Source: JBBSJV01 sp038256935
Lineage (GTDB): Bacteria; Patescibacteriota; JACMRA01
Direction of reading: 5' to 3'
NCBI GenBank assembly: GCA_038256935.1
Contig: JBBSJV010000026.1
Coordinates: 1-15,313 of the forward strand
Length of the DNA: 15,313 nt
Notes under the pieces: model-generated
Seen by the model: only the letters and a program-made list of their open reading frames with translations
Database searches by the model: none
Told to the model about the DNA's origin: nothing
Part shown: positions 1 through 6,133 of the stretch, one piece after another
How positions within the stretch are numbered: position 1 is the stretch's first letter
Layout of the letters: each line of letters opens with the position of its first letter
Position numbers and translations under genes: made by a program

Positions 1-2
1 AA

Positions 3-157
3 AGACCCTGAAATTAATTCAGGGTGACAATAAATAACAAGGATTGTATATGCCAACTTATTCACTTACAAATTATATTGTTGTCATGCTGAACCAGTTT
101 CAGGGTTTTAACCTTATTCTAATTTCTCTCAGACCCTGAAATGAATTCAGGGTGACA
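3..157. repeat. Cluster of three dispersed palindromic repeats (subtypes B, A-like, B)
   Basis: Three copies of the 27-bp palindrome family lie here. Copies at 3-29 and 131-157 are subtype B: both have the 8-bp arms ACCCTGAA and TTCAGGGT around 5-nt loops (ATTAA and ATGAA), flanked by AG on one side and GACA on the other. The copy at 82-106 starts TGTCATGCTGAA and ends TTTCAGGGT; it is a decayed A-like unit because its arms no longer pair fully. No gene is seen in bases 1-222; apart from these repeats the stretch is AT-rich with no visible RNA gene. Function is unknown. Confidence 0.85.
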
Positions 158-200
158 AGTCAATTCTGTCAGGGTTTGTGGATTTAAAAATTATTAACAC

Positions 201-226
201 ATTGGGAAGCCAAGGCTTTCCCCTAC
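201..226. repeat. Hairpin motif abutting the stop codon of the surface-protein gene
   Basis: GGGAAGCC, AA, GGCTTTCCC (204-222) forms a stem with one bulged T. On the minus strand it begins immediately after the TAG stop at 223-225. A closely similar sequence lies at 3668-3693 downstream of zupT, so this is a dispersed element and not a one-off. It could weaken read-through or protect the mRNA 3' end, but no U-run follows directly (a T5 occurs about 14 nt later), so it is not a standard intrinsic terminator. Confidence 0.5.
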
Positions 227-1254
227 TCTTCTTTCTTGATCTTTTTCTTCCAATAATAGTACCCTCCTCCAGCTGCGATCGAAGTAATTACTAAACCAAT
301 AATACTAAAGGCAAAAACTGGATTTTGAGAAAAGAAATTTGAGTTATTAGTTTCAGCTTGAAAGTTATCTACAATTTCAATCGGTTCTGATTGATAAGCG
401 ATTCTTCCCTGATCAAGATTTGTTAATATGTTAAATGATAAATCCCCAGTGGCTGTAACTTCTATATCAAAATTGAGCCTAGTCACCTGCCCTACCTTTA
501 TATCTTTTATATTGGCTTTAAATTTAAGATCTCCATCACACTCTGCGTTATCACCTTCAGCTGCCAAAAGCTTAATTGGGTTAAAAGGGTTATAAACTGT
601 AAAACCATCCAAAGGTTGATCAGTAAAACTGAAACTATCACAGATTATTCTGGCATTTTGACTAAGATTAGACTCCAATTCAAAATCACGGATTGTAAAA
701 TTATCAAGATTTCTAAAACTATATTGGACAGTAGTGGTTTTTCCTGGAGTTAGGTCTCTATCTTTGACTGTGATTTCTATTTCTGGGCGGTTGTACAAGC
801 TAGAATCAGGAAGCTCATAAACATCTGGGTCAATGAACAAATCAGAGCCTGAAGTAAAGAAATATTTAAAATCCAACCCATACACTTTTTGATCAGTGTT
901 AGTTACTCTAAGGGTAATGTCTAATTCATTACTGATTTGCTGACTTGCTGGCAGGCTCAAATTACATGCTCCGTTATTATAACTTTGATTGGCATTTGTG
1001 ATTTGCACAGTTCCATCTACTCTTGCTTGTCTGATTTCAATAGCACAAGTAGCTCCATTTTGTAACAAATTAAATCCTGATACTGATAAGCTAAAATCAC
1101 TCAATCCAAAACTACTTTGGCTACCACTAACCGGCTCTACAATTAAAAACTCAGGAGGCAATAATAAAACCTGGGTTTGAGCCTGGACGTTAACTGGGCT
1201 AAAACTTATAAAAGCTAACCAAATAAAAACCAAAAGTAGATTTAAAAATTTCAT
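223..1254 (-). CDS. Secreted/surface protein with C-terminal membrane anchor, unknown function
   Basis: A 343-residue protein I cannot assign to a family. It has a signal peptide at residues 1-25 (hydrophobic core from LNLLLVF, likely cleavage after VQA), a long probably beta-rich extracellular part with four scattered cysteines in GATCAI, GACNLS, IICDSF and AECDGD contexts, and a C-terminal transmembrane helix at about 313-335 followed by the basic tail KKKIKKEE. The topology is outside domain, one anchor, short cytoplasmic tail. It starts at ATG four bases after the TAA of the upstream gene (TAAGTTTATG), so the two are surely co-transcribed and perhaps translationally coupled. The partner has the same anchor arrangement, suggesting they act together at the cell surface. 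Confidence is high that it is a gene, low on role. Confidence 0.85.
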   Translation of the reverse strand: MKFLNLLLVFIWLAFISFSPVNVQAQTQVLLLPPEFLIVEPVSGSQSSFGLSDFSLSVSGFNLLQNGATCAIEIRQARVDGTVQITNANQSYNNGACNLSLPASQQISNELDITLRVTNTDQKVYGLDFKYFFTSGSDLFIDPDVYELPDSSLYNRPEIEITVKDRDLTPGKTTTVQYSFRNLDNFTIRDFELESNLSQNARIICDSFSFTDQPLDGFTVYNPFNPIKLLAAEGDNAECDGDLKFKANIKDIKVGQVTRLNFDIEVTATGDLSFNILTNLDQGRIAYQSEPIEIVDNFQAETNNSNFFSQNPVFAFSIIGLVITSIAAGGGYYYWKKKIKKEE

Positions 1255-1258
1255 AAAC

Positions 1259-1900
1259 TTAATGTTTTGCAGTCCTTTTTAGATAAATTAAATATGTAAT
1301 CAAAGCTAATACATAAACCGCTGAAACAACATAGAAAATCAGTTTAATATCAATGCTTGATGCTTCTGTTGTTGGCTTATTGTTGATGACCATGAGCTGA
1401 TCTTGAACTATATTTCCTTGATTATTGTTGATACTGTAATCTAAATTAACCTTATCTGCTTGTTCTCTGTTTAAGGAACGGATCTGGATTTTAAATGGTG
1501 GTGTTGGTTGAAGATCTAAAGTAATAGTTAAAATATTTTCTGTGTTAGTACAGAGATAGGAATTTACAACTGTGGGGGCTTGCGATGAGGAGTAATCAGC
1601 TCCATTGCAATACAACATAAAGTTTTCTGGTTGCTTTATTTCTAATTGAAAACCTTGTAAACTAGGTTCAGATTCAGTAACATCGAGAACAAGTTGAGAC
1701 TCCACATCTTCACTCAGATCACTATTTTGAAGATATATTTCTCCTCTCAACCCATTGGATAAAGTATTTACAGAGGCATCACTACCAGCATTACTAACTG
1801 CTTTGGTATTATTAAAATTAACAAAAATGCCAAAGCCAACTAAAGTCAATCCCAATACTACAAAAATGATATTTAAAAGCAAGATTTTTTTTCTGAACAT
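1259..1900 (-). CDS. Membrane protein with N- and C-terminal transmembrane helices, unknown function
   Basis: A 213-residue protein of no recognised family. Residues about 7-28 are a hydrophobic helix (signal anchor or uncleaved signal peptide, preceded by FRKK), about 30-182 form an extracellular domain with two cysteines (LYCNG and YLCTN), and about 186-205 are a second helix followed by KRTAKH. It is the first gene of a two-gene operon with the 343-residue surface protein, 4 bp apart. A TTGACA promoter lies just upstream and no Shine-Dalgarno sequence precedes the ATG. Shared topology suggests paired envelope proteins, but no catalytic motif is visible. Confidence 0.85.
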   Translation of the reverse strand: MFRKKILLLNIIFVVLGLTLVGFGIFVNFNNTKAVSNAGSDASVNTLSNGLRGEIYLQNSDLSEDVESQLVLDVTESEPSLQGFQLEIKQPENFMLYCNGADYSSSQAPTVVNSYLCTNTENILTITLDLQPTPPFKIQIRSLNREQADKVNLDYSINNNQGNIVQDQLMVINNKPTTEASSIDIKLIFYVVSAVYVLALITYLIYLKRTAKH

Positions 1901-1918
1901 AGCTGATTCTTATAGAAC

Positions 1919-1947
1919 AGTATGGGTTTTATTTGTGGTTATGTCAA
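1919..1947 (-). promoter_or_regulatory. Putative sigma70-type promoter of the two-gene surface-protein operon
   Basis: Reading the minus strand, TTGACA (1947-1942), a 17-bp spacer, then CATACT (1924-1919, 4 of 6 to consensus). The start point would be near 1912, giving a leader of about 12 nt before the ATG at 1900. Confidence 0.5.
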
Positions 1948-2070
1948 AGCAATAATAGTTTTGTACTTATGCATTGCTATAGATCAAAAGTGCGGACCAC
2001 ATATACATCAGCTCATAGTATGATTACATATAAATGTAAGAATTATTCACTTTTATTCATTGGAGATTTT

Positions 2071-2188
2071 TGTCATTCTGAACTCGTTTCAGAATCTTTT
2101 ACTTGGACTGAGTAAAAAAAAGACCCTGAAATGAAACCACCCTCAAAATTATAAATTTTCAGGGAAACCCCATAAATTCATGGTGACA
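2071..2188. repeat. A-B palindrome pair, second unit enlarged
   Basis: Subtype A copy at 2071-2097: TGTCA, then arms ATTCTGAA and TTCAGAAT around loop CTCGT, ending CT. After 23 bp a subtype B unit starts with AGACCCTGAAATGA at 2121 and ends with ATTCATGGTGACA at 2188. Its middle is expanded by about 40 bp containing another hairpin, CCCT C AAAATT-ATA-AATTTT C AGGG (2140-2164). The rest of the gene-free stretch 1948-2310 is AT-rich and shows no tRNA, ncRNA or ORF I can support. Confidence 0.8.
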
Positions 2189-2310
2189 AGTGCATAATAT
2201 CAGGTAAGCAATAAAACTCTTTCATATTTATCAAAGATATCGTAGTAAAATCTAAAATATATTAGCTCTTAATTTTTTTGATTAAATTTAAAAACTGATA
2301 TTTATAAAGA

Positions 2311-2469
2311 CTAAGCGATTCCTTGCAGTATCTGCTCAAAAACATTATTAAACTCGCCGTAGTTATTAGTTCTCATGAGCTCATCTCTGATCTGCCCTGC
2401 CCCTGCAAAACCTTGGATGTATATTTTGAAAAATCTTTTCAGTGGCTGATATTTTCTTCTATCTCCCCA
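2311..2469 (-). pseudogene. Out-of-frame C-terminal part of the dus gene
   Basis: In the -1 frame relative to the upstream dus reading frame, about 52 further codons run to a TAG at 2313-2311. They encode WGDRRKYQPLKRFF, KIYIQGFAGAG, QIRDELM and a final NNVFEQILQGIA. Dihydrouridine synthases normally end with a helical RNA-binding domain of this kind: a short Gly-containing turn, a basic helix leading to Y..GF.GA, then a helix with RxELM. Joining the frames after the ACT codon at 2471-2469 gives about 337 residues, a normal family length. One base missing near the GGGG at 2465-2468 explains the break. It could be a true mutation or a sequencing or assembly error. Confidence 0.85.
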
Positions 2470-3323
2470 GTGTTTTGATACAAATCAACATGTTTTTTGA
2501 GGGTTTCTAATCTTTCAATTACAGTTACTTCCTGCCAAATATCGTTTACCAATTTCCAGATCTTACCCTCTTTGTCTGATTTGTAATTGGAGTTAAATAT
2601 CCAAGGGTTTGAAAACACGCCTCTTCCTATCATAGCTCCATCTAGGCCATATTCAGAGATTAATTCATGGGCTTCAGAAAGGCTTAGAACATCTCCATTA
2701 CCAATGATTGGTAAATCAAGACCAAGTGAGTTTTTGATCTCCACCACTTTTTTAATCTCTTCCCAATGATTGGCTACGCTAGATTTTTCTTTGACGGTGC
2801 GCCCATGGATAGTCAGGGCATCTGGTTTTAGCTCTGATAAGACAAATCCGCACCATTTTTCTGTATCGATAGTGTTAAAACCAATTCGAGTTTTTATACT
2901 AAGTGGGATTTTTCCATCCAATCCCTCTTTTGTAGCTGCTACTATTTCTTTTGCTAGGTTATGGTTTTTTATAAGTGCCGAACAAGCCCCTTGCTGAATG
3001 ACTTTCTTGACAGGGCAACCCATATTAATATCAAGCCCATCAAAGCCCATTTCTAGAATTAACTTGGCAGTTTTGTAATAATCCTCGGGAGTGATGCCCC
3101 AGACTTGAGCAATCAAAGGTTTTTCTGGCTCCATGTATTCAAGGCGGTGAATGACCCTTGCCTGACCGATAGAATTAACACCCTCACAATTTGTAAACTC
3201 AGTAAACATCACAGAAGGCCTCCCAGTATCCATCATTACTCTTCGAAAAACTGTATCAGTAACTTCCTCCATAGGTGCTAAGGCTAAGATTGGATGTTTT
3301 AAATTATTCCAGATATTATTCAC
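2439..3323 (-). CDS. dus: tRNA-dihydrouridine synthase (Dus family), C-terminus frameshifted
   Basis: Dus enzymes are FMN-dependent and reduce specific uridines of tRNA to dihydrouridine with NADPH. Visible hallmarks: the N-terminal FMN loop LAPMEEVTDTVFR (15-27), the catalytic-cysteine motif NMGCP with Cys103 (100-104), KTRIG (144-148), the phosphate-binding HGRT (173-176), IGNGDV (207-212) and MIGRG (231-235). The start is GTG at 3323-3321; an in-frame stop lies 18 nt upstream and the family-typical N-terminus begins here, so no earlier start is possible. The catalytic barrel is complete, but this frame stops after 294 residues with an unrelated tail GEIEENISH. The true C-terminal helical domain continues in the -1 frame to 2311. 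Subgroup (A, B or C) cannot be settled by eye. Confidence 0.9.
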   Translation of the reverse strand: MNNIWNNLKHPILALAPMEEVTDTVFRRVMMDTGRPSVMFTEFTNCEGVNSIGQARVIHRLEYMEPEKPLIAQVWGITPEDYYKTAKLILEMGFDGLDINMGCPVKKVIQQGACSALIKNHNLAKEIVAATKEGLDGKIPLSIKTRIGFNTIDTEKWCGFVLSELKPDALTIHGRTVKEKSSVANHWEEIKKVVEIKNSLGLDLPIIGNGDVLSLSEAHELISEYGLDGAMIGRGVFSNPWIFNSNYKSDKEGKIWKLVNDIWQEVTVIERLETLKKHVDLYQNTGEIEENISH

Positions 3324-3367
3324 AGTTAGTATAAAAAATTAAGAACAGGTTTTGGGCAAGTAATGGT

Positions 3368-3423
3368 AATTTTGAATGATTTAATTATATATTTTCAATC
3401 AATTTTGAAGGTTCAATTTTGAA
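3368..3423. repeat. Small tandem palindromic motif upstream of dus
   Basis: TCAATTTTGAA occurs twice 14 bp apart (3399-3409 and 3413-3423), and a partial copy AATTTTGAAT sits at 3368-3377. The second copy reads TTCAA-TT-TTGAA, a perfect small palindrome. It lies about 45-100 bp before the dus GTG and looks operator-like, though AT-rich chance repetition is possible. Confidence 0.3.
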
Positions 3424-3497
3424 TATCTAAAAATGCTGTCATTTCGAAGTGGAATGGTTTCCATATTCGAAGGGCTGTACCCATCGCTGAGGTATAA

Positions 3498-3624
3498 TAC
3501 CCTTTCAGGGTAAAAAATCAAATATTACTTTTACTTAAAAGCCCTAACGGGGCGTAATATACTAGCACAGGGTGAAGCCCTGTGGACTATACGGACAACC
3601 CATACCTCCAAGCCCTGTAAGGGC
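3498..3624. repeat. Hairpin-rich GC-biased non-coding element
   Basis: Four short perfect hairpins lie in a row in otherwise AT-rich sequence: TACCCT-TTC-AGGGTA (3498-3512), GCCC-TAACG-GGGC (3541-3553), CACAGGG-TGAAG-CCCTGTG (3566-3584) and GCCCT-GTA-AGGGC (3612-3624). The second and fourth share an extended unit, AGCCCT followed by GGGCG and then A/T-rich bases, so this is a composite of related repeats. It resembles hairpin repeats I recall from environmental bacterial genomes, which I cannot verify here. No ORF or known RNA family is recognised in 3324-3706. Confidence 0.6.
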
Positions 3625-3667
3625 GCAACATATATGGAACAGTAAAGGTTTATTTACTATTTACCCC

Positions 3668-3693
3668 ATGGGAAACCAAAGGCATACCCCTGC
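3668..3693. repeat. Second copy of the GGGAA-CCAA-GGC hairpin motif
   Basis: TGGGAAACCAAAGGCATACC followed by CCTGC matches the motif at 203-226 with one indel and a few substitutions. It lies 14 bp past the zupT stop on the transcript side, just as the other copy lies directly past a stop codon. The stem is weaker here. Confidence 0.45.
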
Positions 3694-3706
3694 CATAATG
3701 TATTAT

Positions 3707-4510
3707 TTAAATTAAGGCTCCGCTCAAAGCCACAACTAGCATTCCAGCTAGAATTCCGTACAATGCCACATGCCCTTTATCAAAACGAAAGGCTGAAGGT
3801 AAAACCTCATCAAAACTGATATAAAGCATAATACCTGCAACAGTTGCAAAGCTAATACCCAGCCAAAAACTACTGAGAAAACTACCAAATATTAAAATAG
3901 CAAGTAAGGCTCCAAAGGGTTCAGCAAGACCAGCAATTGCGGTATATCCAATAGCTTTTATCTTACTTCCAGTTGCATGGTAAATCGGAAGGGCTACAGA
4001 AATACCTTCAGGGATATTATGAAGTGTAATGGCCACAGCCAAGGCTACACCAAGTCTAATATCCACAACTGCTGCCATAAAAGTTATCAAACCCTCCGGG
4101 ATATTGTGAAGGGCTAAGGCTACTGTTGTAAACACACCTGATTGGTACAACTCTGCTTTATTAGTTTGATCCTTGATACTAGTATCTTCACTGGTATGGA
4201 GATGAAAAATATGGGGAATTATTCGATCTATCAAAGCTGAAAAGATAACACCTACTCCAATTGCTACTATTACCCACAGATTAGCCTGTTGAGGGGTATT
4301 GGTTTCAGATAAAAATTCTACAGACTGAGCATAAATACTAACCAAACTAATATATATCATCACCCCACCACTAAGTCCTAAACCAAGAGCGAGGAGTTTT
4401 TTGTTTTCTTTAGATCCAATAAAGACAGTTAAACCTCCAATGATGGTCGACATTCCAGCAAAGAGAGTTAAAAGAAAAGGTAATAAAATGGCACTTAGAT
4501 CAAAATTCAT
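3707..4510 (-). CDS. zupT: ZIP-family divalent metal transporter (ZupT-like)
   Basis: ZIP proteins move Zn(II), and often Fe(II) or Mn(II), into the cytoplasm. This 267-residue integral membrane protein has about eight hydrophobic segments and both hallmark metal-site motifs: HNIPEG at 135-140 in TM4 and HNIPEG at 164-169 in TM5. AEPFGA (196-201) and SFDEVLPSAF (232-241) are further family signatures. A histidine-containing cytoplasmic loop, HIFHLH, lies at about 100-104. The length and N-terminus (LLTLFAGMSTIIGG) match bacterial ZupT, so the ATG at 4510 is accepted, though no Shine-Dalgarno sequence precedes it. It appears monocistronic, with its own promoter upstream and a repeat-rich region downstream. 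The exact metal cannot be read from sequence. Confidence 0.93.
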   Translation of the reverse strand: MNFDLSAILLPFLLTLFAGMSTIIGGLTVFIGSKENKKLLALGLGLSGGVMIYISLVSIYAQSVEFLSETNTPQQANLWVIVAIGVGVIFSALIDRIIPHIFHLHTSEDTSIKDQTNKAELYQSGVFTTVALALHNIPEGLITFMAAVVDIRLGVALAVAITLHNIPEGISVALPIYHATGSKIKAIGYTAIAGLAEPFGALLAILIFGSFLSSFWLGISFATVAGIMLYISFDEVLPSAFRFDKGHVALYGILAGMLVVALSGALI

Positions 4511-4527
4511 GCTGTAATAATTAATTT

Positions 4528-4556
4528 AGTTTATCATTTAGTTTGGTAATAGTCAA
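4528..4556 (-). promoter_or_regulatory. Putative promoter of the ZIP transporter gene
   Basis: On the minus strand TTGACT (4556-4551), a 17-bp spacer and TAAACT (4533-4528, 4 of 6), with TGA directly before the -10 box as in extended -10 promoters. Predicted leader is about 10-12 nt. No clear Zur- or Fur-like operator is seen. Confidence 0.45.
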
Positions 4557-4596
4557 AGCTCCCTGACTCTATCACAGAGAATATTTAAAATGGGTG

Positions 4597-4727
4597 AGAT
4601 TCTGAAACTAGTTGAGGATTGTAAATGCAGATAATTTCGAAGACAAATTTTTGTCATACTGAACTCGTTTCAGTATCTATTCTTTTTCTAAATACGGGAA
4701 AGACCCTGAAATAAATTCAGGGTGACA
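4597..4727. repeat. Palindromic repeat cluster (decayed A, then an A-B pair)
   Basis: A degenerate reversed A copy lies at 4597-4623 (AGATTCTGAAACTAGTTGAG onward, about four mismatches to good copies). A good A copy at 4652-4678 has arms ATACTGAA and TTCAGTAT around CTCGT. A good B copy at 4701-4727 has arms ACCCTGAA and TTCAGGGT around ATAAA. A and B are separated by 22 bp and face each other, so they can pair with each other as well as fold singly. Between 4728 and the terminator at 4831 nothing else is seen. Confidence 0.85.
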
Positions 4728-4830
4728 TGCAGTTTTGTAAGCGAAAAAATTAACATCTATAAGCATTACTTTTTAGTTCAAAATGACCAATTTTAGTTAG
4801 CAATAACATGTGTATTTTTCAATGGAAAGA

Positions 4831-4857
4831 ACAAAAAACGGCCCCGTAGGACCGCTT
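4831..4857 (-). terminator. Intrinsic terminator of the lysine-rich membrane protein gene
   Basis: On the minus strand AAGCGGTCC-TACG-GGGCCGTTT folds into a 9-bp stem (two G-U pairs) closed by a UNCG-type tetraloop, UACG. The T6 run (complement of 4833-4838) forms the end of the stem and the U-tract. It lies 25-51 bases past the stop codon of the 374-residue gene. Confidence 0.85.
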
Positions 4858-4881
4858 CAAAATTTAATATTTATTATACCA

Positions 4882-6006
4882 CTATGGCATTTGTACTCCT
4901 TCAGGAGCTTGGCCTTGTGGCTCTTCTTGCATTTGCTCTTGACCTTGTACTGCAGGCTCTTGTCCTGACTCTGTTCCAAGGATGATCCTTTCTGCATTTT
5001 CGATATTTAGATCTTCTTTATTGACTGAGCTAGTTGCATTTACTCTATCTAATCTATTTATTGAGATACCTGAAACATCAGCTTGGTTACCAATTAATAG
5101 TACATGGCTGTTATCCCAAATGAGGAATGAAAAAGTTGGAGTGCTTTCTGTCTGGTTTGGAATAGTTACTGAATAAACTTTGGCAGCTAAATCAGAGTTT
5201 GCTTTTTTTGTTCCTTCAGCTACAACCGAAACATCATTAATGCTTGTTGAGGTTTCACTAAATTCTAAGCCTGAGTTTTCTTGGTAATTAGTTACTAAGC
5301 TAGAAAGTAAGTCACTGTTAAGTTCTCTGTCTTCAACTCCTAAACAGATCATACCACCTACATTTTGCTTGGCTGCGATATTGAAAAATTCAACTTGATA
5401 AACACTGATTTGATCTCCTAATACTTCTGATAATTGTTCTTTTAGTGTATCAAAACCTGCATCTTCATTGCTTTGATCAAAATAAACTGGAAGTAGATCT
5501 TTACTATATCTTATAGCTAGATTACACTCTTCAACTATGACTACGTCGTTACTGTCATCTGCTTGAACTTCTTCTTTGTTAAAAACATCTAGTCTTCTAA
5601 AGATCAGAAAAGCAGAACCAACCAAAATAATAATTAAAGCAATCGAAAGTAACGAAGCTAAAATGATTTTAGTAAATGGGTGATTTGCTACTTTGTGAAC
5701 TGCGCTCTTGGACTGCTTATCTGATTTAACAGTTTCATTTTTTACTGTTTTTTTGACTTCACTAGGTTTTGAAGTTTTGACAGGTTTAAGAGTTTTTGGA
5801 GTAGTTTTTTTAACTGCCTTAGTAGCTTCAGGTTTTTTTGCTTTAGAAGTTGTACTGCTTGCTGGTTTTGCAGTAATTTTAGTAACAACTTTTTTTTCTT
5901 TAGCTGGTTTAGCTGAAGTCTTGGGTGTAGTTTTTTTTGCTACAGGTTTTTTATTTGGTGTTGTTGAGGCAGTTTTTTTTGCTGCTTGTGATTTTTCCTT
6001 GGCCAT
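4882..6006 (-). CDS. Single-pass membrane protein with histone-H1-like lysine-rich cytoplasmic region
   Basis: A 374-residue protein of unknown function with three parts. Residues 1-110 are low complexity and carry about 32 lysines among Ala, Thr, Pro and Ser, with repeated KKTTPKT- and AKPA-like units as in histone H1 or bacterial H1-like proteins. Residues about 113-136 are one transmembrane helix followed by FRRLD, so the basic part should face the cytoplasm. Residues 140-345 form an extracellular domain with two cysteines (EECNL and MICLG), and the last 35 residues are rich in Gln, Glu and Pro. It is transcribed alone from a TTGACA promoter and ends at a strong terminator. The basic tail could bind DNA, RNA or acidic envelope polymers at the membrane; this is inference. 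An A8 run near the start could allow slippage. Confidence 0.88.
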   Translation of the reverse strand: MAKEKSQAAKKTASTTPNKKPVAKKTTPKTSAKPAKEKKVVTKITAKPASSTTSKAKKPEATKAVKKTTPKTLKPVKTSKPSEVKKTVKNETVKSDKQSKSAVHKVANHPFTKIILASLLSIALIIILVGSAFLIFRRLDVFNKEEVQADDSNDVVIVEECNLAIRYSKDLLPVYFDQSNEDAGFDTLKEQLSEVLGDQISVYQVEFFNIAAKQNVGGMICLGVEDRELNSDLLSSLVTNYQENSGLEFSETSTSINDVSVVAEGTKKANSDLAAKVYSVTIPNQTESTPTFSFLIWDNSHVLLIGNQADVSGISINRLDRVNATSSVNKEDLNIENAERIILGTESGQEPAVQGQEQMQEEPQGQAPEGVQMP

Positions 6007-6029
6007 AGATTATATAAAACGATTTTTTA

Positions 6030-6058
6030 AGAATAAGTGATAATCCTTGCTATGTCAA
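6030..6058 (-). promoter_or_regulatory. Putative promoter of the lysine-rich membrane protein gene
   Basis: On the minus strand TTGACA (6058-6053), 17-bp spacer, TATTCT (6035-6030, 4 of 6). Predicted leader is about 17 nt before the ATG at 6006, with no Shine-Dalgarno motif. The rest of the 6007-6133 gap shows no convincing terminator for the upstream operon. Confidence 0.5.
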
Positions 6059-6133
6059 TAAAATCAAGTATAATTGCTATTGCAAACTAAATTTTTACAT
6101 TGCTTCTTTTTGCTTTATTTGGAAGCTAGGTTA

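Noticed and set aside
2463..2474. Programmed -1 ribosomal frameshift in dus
   Set aside because: The site reads ACACTGGGGAG and has no X-XXY-YYZ slippery heptamer, and I see no stable downstream structure; an indel mutation or sequence error is simpler.
3436..3475. Further member of the 27-bp palindrome family starting TGTCATTTCGAAG
   Set aside because: Only the first bases, GTCAT, match; the CTGAA/TTCAG arms are absent.
5708..6040. Long plus-strand open frame of 110 codons
   Set aside because: It is the antisense of the lysine-rich region of the 4882-6006 gene; its Phe/Val/Leu/Thr make-up is what the complement of AAA, GCA and ACA codons gives, and it matches no family.
6007..6133. Terminator after the barrel-protein gene (GCTTC...GAAGC on the minus strand)
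   Set aside because: The stem is only 5 bp with a 15-nt loop and no U-run follows.
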